From contig CAJKPX010000033.1 in NCBI GenBank assembly GCA_905201895.1, forward strand, positions 1-20,792: a stretch of 20,792 bases of DNA, read 5' to 3'. A program made the position numbers and the translations under genes. The stretch comes from an uncultured Eubacteriales bacterium. Its GTDB lineage: Bacteria > Bacillota > Clostridia > Oscillospirales > CAG-272. The notes under the pieces were generated by a model, which was not told the origin of the DNA, searched no databases, and worked only from the letters and a program-made list of their open reading frames with translations. This document shows positions 20,191 to 20,792 of the stretch, piece by piece. Every line of letters starts with the position of its first letter. The stretch's first letter is position 1.

Positions 20191-20266
20191 GCTGGTATGG
20201 CTCAGTCGGTAGAGCACGTCATTGGTAATGACGAGGTCATCAGTTCGATTCTGATTACCAGCTCCA
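20191..20266 (+). tRNA. tRNA-Thr (anticodon GGT)
   Basis: A full cloverleaf: acceptor GCTGGTA/TACCAGC, D-arm GGCTCAGTCGGTAGAGC, anticodon stem CGTCA/TGACG with loop TTGGTAA, T-arm with GTTCGATTC, discriminator T and an encoded CCA. 76 nt. Confidence 0.96.
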
Positions 20267-20298
20267 AAAAGCACATCGCAATCGCGGTGTGCTTTTTT
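20266..20298 (+). terminator. Terminator of tRNA-Thr
   Basis: GCACATCGC (20271-20279) pairs with GCGGTGTGC (20284-20292) with one wobble, followed by TTTTTT. The tRNA-Thr is therefore a single-gene transcript. Bases 20299-20394 hold only A-rich DNA with no gene seen. Confidence 0.88.
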
Positions 20299-20394
20299 CA
20301 TTTCTTGTTCGGAGCAGAGAGCGGCTGCCGATATGCGCATGCATGACAGATGAGAGAGGAAAAAAGAAAATCTCAAGGAAACGAAAAAAAGGGC

Positions 20395-20423
20395 TTGACA
20401 AAGCGTGTGAGGTGTGGTATAAT
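20395..20423 (+). promoter_or_regulatory. Upstream tandem promoter of the tRNA cluster (P2)
   Basis: TTGACA (20395-20400), 17-bp spacer ending GTGG, TATAAT (20418-20423). There is no gene between it and the next promoter; 20424-20496 is A-rich with nothing recognisable. Confidence 0.8.
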
Positions 20424-20496
20424 AACAGAGCTTGAGACAAAGAAATCGAGCCGAAAAAGTTTTTTGAAAAAAATTAAAAAAATTTCAAAAAAACAC

Positions 20497-20525
20497 TTGA
20501 CAAACCCTTTGAGTTGTGGTATAAT
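20497..20525 (+). promoter_or_regulatory. Proximal promoter of the tRNA cluster (P3)
   Basis: TTGACA (20497-20502), 17-bp spacer ending GTGG, TATAAT (20520-20525), 29 nt before tRNA-Val. Confidence 0.9.
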
Positions 20526-20554
20526 AAGCGAGTCGTCAGAGAGATGACGCCTAC

Positions 20555-20630
20555 GGAAGCATAGCTCAGTTGGGAGAGCATCTGCCTTACAAGCAGAGGG
20601 TCATAGGTTCGAGCCCTATTGTTTCCACCA
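20555..20630 (+). tRNA. tRNA-Val (anticodon TAC)
   Basis: Acceptor GGAAGCA/TGTTTCC (one wobble), D-arm TAGCTCAGTTGGGAGAGCA, anticodon stem TCTGC/GCAGA with loop CTTACAA, T-loop GTTCGAG, and encoded ACCA end. First gene of the cluster. Confidence 0.95.
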
Positions 20631-20633
20631 AAC

Positions 20634-20710
20634 GGTCCGGTAGCTCAGTTGGTTAGAGCGCTAGCCTGTCACGCTAGAGGTCGTGGGTTCGACCCCCATC
20701 CGGATCGCCA
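20634..20710 (+). tRNA. tRNA-Asp (anticodon GTC)
   Basis: Acceptor GGTCCGG/CCGGATC (one wobble), D-arm TAGCTCAGTTGGTTAGAGC, anticodon stem CTAGC/GCTAG with loop CTGTCAC, T-loop GTTCGAC, discriminator G plus CCA. It follows tRNA-Val by 3 nt, so processing from one precursor is required. Confidence 0.96.
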
Positions 20711-20738
20711 CCATAAAAAAATGCAGCCCTTGCTGTAT

Positions 20739-20792
20739 GCCTCTGTAGCTCAGTTGGTAGAGCAGGGGACTGAAAATCCCCGTGTCGTTGGT
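20739..20792 (+). tRNA. tRNA-Phe (anticodon GAA), partial at right edge
   Basis: The first 54 nt are visible: acceptor 5' strand GCCTCTG, D-arm TAGCTCAGTTGGTAGAGC, and anticodon stem GGGGA/TCCCC with loop CTGAAAA. The T-arm and 3' acceptor lie outside the window. Confidence 0.93.

Noticed and set aside
20134..20376. 80-aa minus-strand frame containing a NQNRTDDLVITNDVLYRLSHTS-like stretch
   Set aside because: It is the antisense translation of tRNA-Thr, a well-known type of false protein in databases. There is no ribosome site.
1..20792. CRISPR array, IS element, prophage or rRNA
   Set aside because: No regularly spaced direct repeats, transposase or integrase motifs, phage structural genes or rRNA sequence seen on either strand.

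Overview
The window reads as chromosomal DNA of a Clostridia-type Firmicute, probably an uncultured gut lineage with moderately high GC. The evidence is near-consensus sigma-A promoters (TTGACA, 17 bp, TATAAT), AGGAGG ribosome sites, rho-independent terminators with long A/T flanks, tRNA genes with encoded CCA, type III pantothenate kinase next to an ECF S component, and several families typical of Clostridia (DUF1934, VTC/DUF4956, ECF sigma with a C-terminal extension). Species cannot be named from sequence reading alone. I see no CRISPR array, IS element, phage block or rRNA.

Layout. Bases 1-1293 (minus): an ECF S component, possibly PanT, followed by coaX, which runs off the left edge. Bases 1312-3113 (plus): an operon of a small membrane protein, a ribbon-helix-helix protein and a HELGH membrane metallopeptidase-like protein, closed by a terminator. 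Bases 3174-4078: a promoter, a ~140-nt structured leader and an MgtC/SapB protein. Bases 4136-6347: two adjacent paralogous membrane proteins that share a WLG C-terminus, then a third membrane protein. Bases 6366-8379: a bidirectional terminator, nudF and DUF1934 on minus, and divergent tcdA on plus. Bases 8436-9889: a nested-hairpin element and an ECF sigma factor fused to a large unknown domain, with an ECF-like promoter upstream. Bases 9898-14376 (minus, transcribed right to left): a Fur-family repressor, a multi-TM metal exporter-like permease, an IbrA-like PP-loop protein, an IbrB-like ParB/Srx protein, then a D-lactate dehydrogenase after a 90-bp gap. Bases 14405-20082 (plus): a 97-aa conserved protein and terminator, then a VTC polyphosphate polymerase, DUF4956, a beta-helix lipoprotein and a DUF2079 membrane protein. 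Bases 20145-20792: tRNA-Thr with its own promoter and terminator, then a tRNA-Val, tRNA-Asp, tRNA-Phe cluster that runs off the right edge.

The most noteworthy unit is the minus-strand operon at 11062-14376. A Fur-type repressor, with a palindrome sitting on its own start site, is translationally overlapped with a permease carrying a cytosolic Cys/His cluster. It is followed after 19 bp by an overlapping ibrA/ibrB-like pair. This ties the poorly understood IbrAB pair to metal- or metalloid-responsive control. The sigma-fusion gene with an ideal internal ribosome site, the WLG-tail paralogues and the structured leader before the MgtC gene are the next most interesting items.
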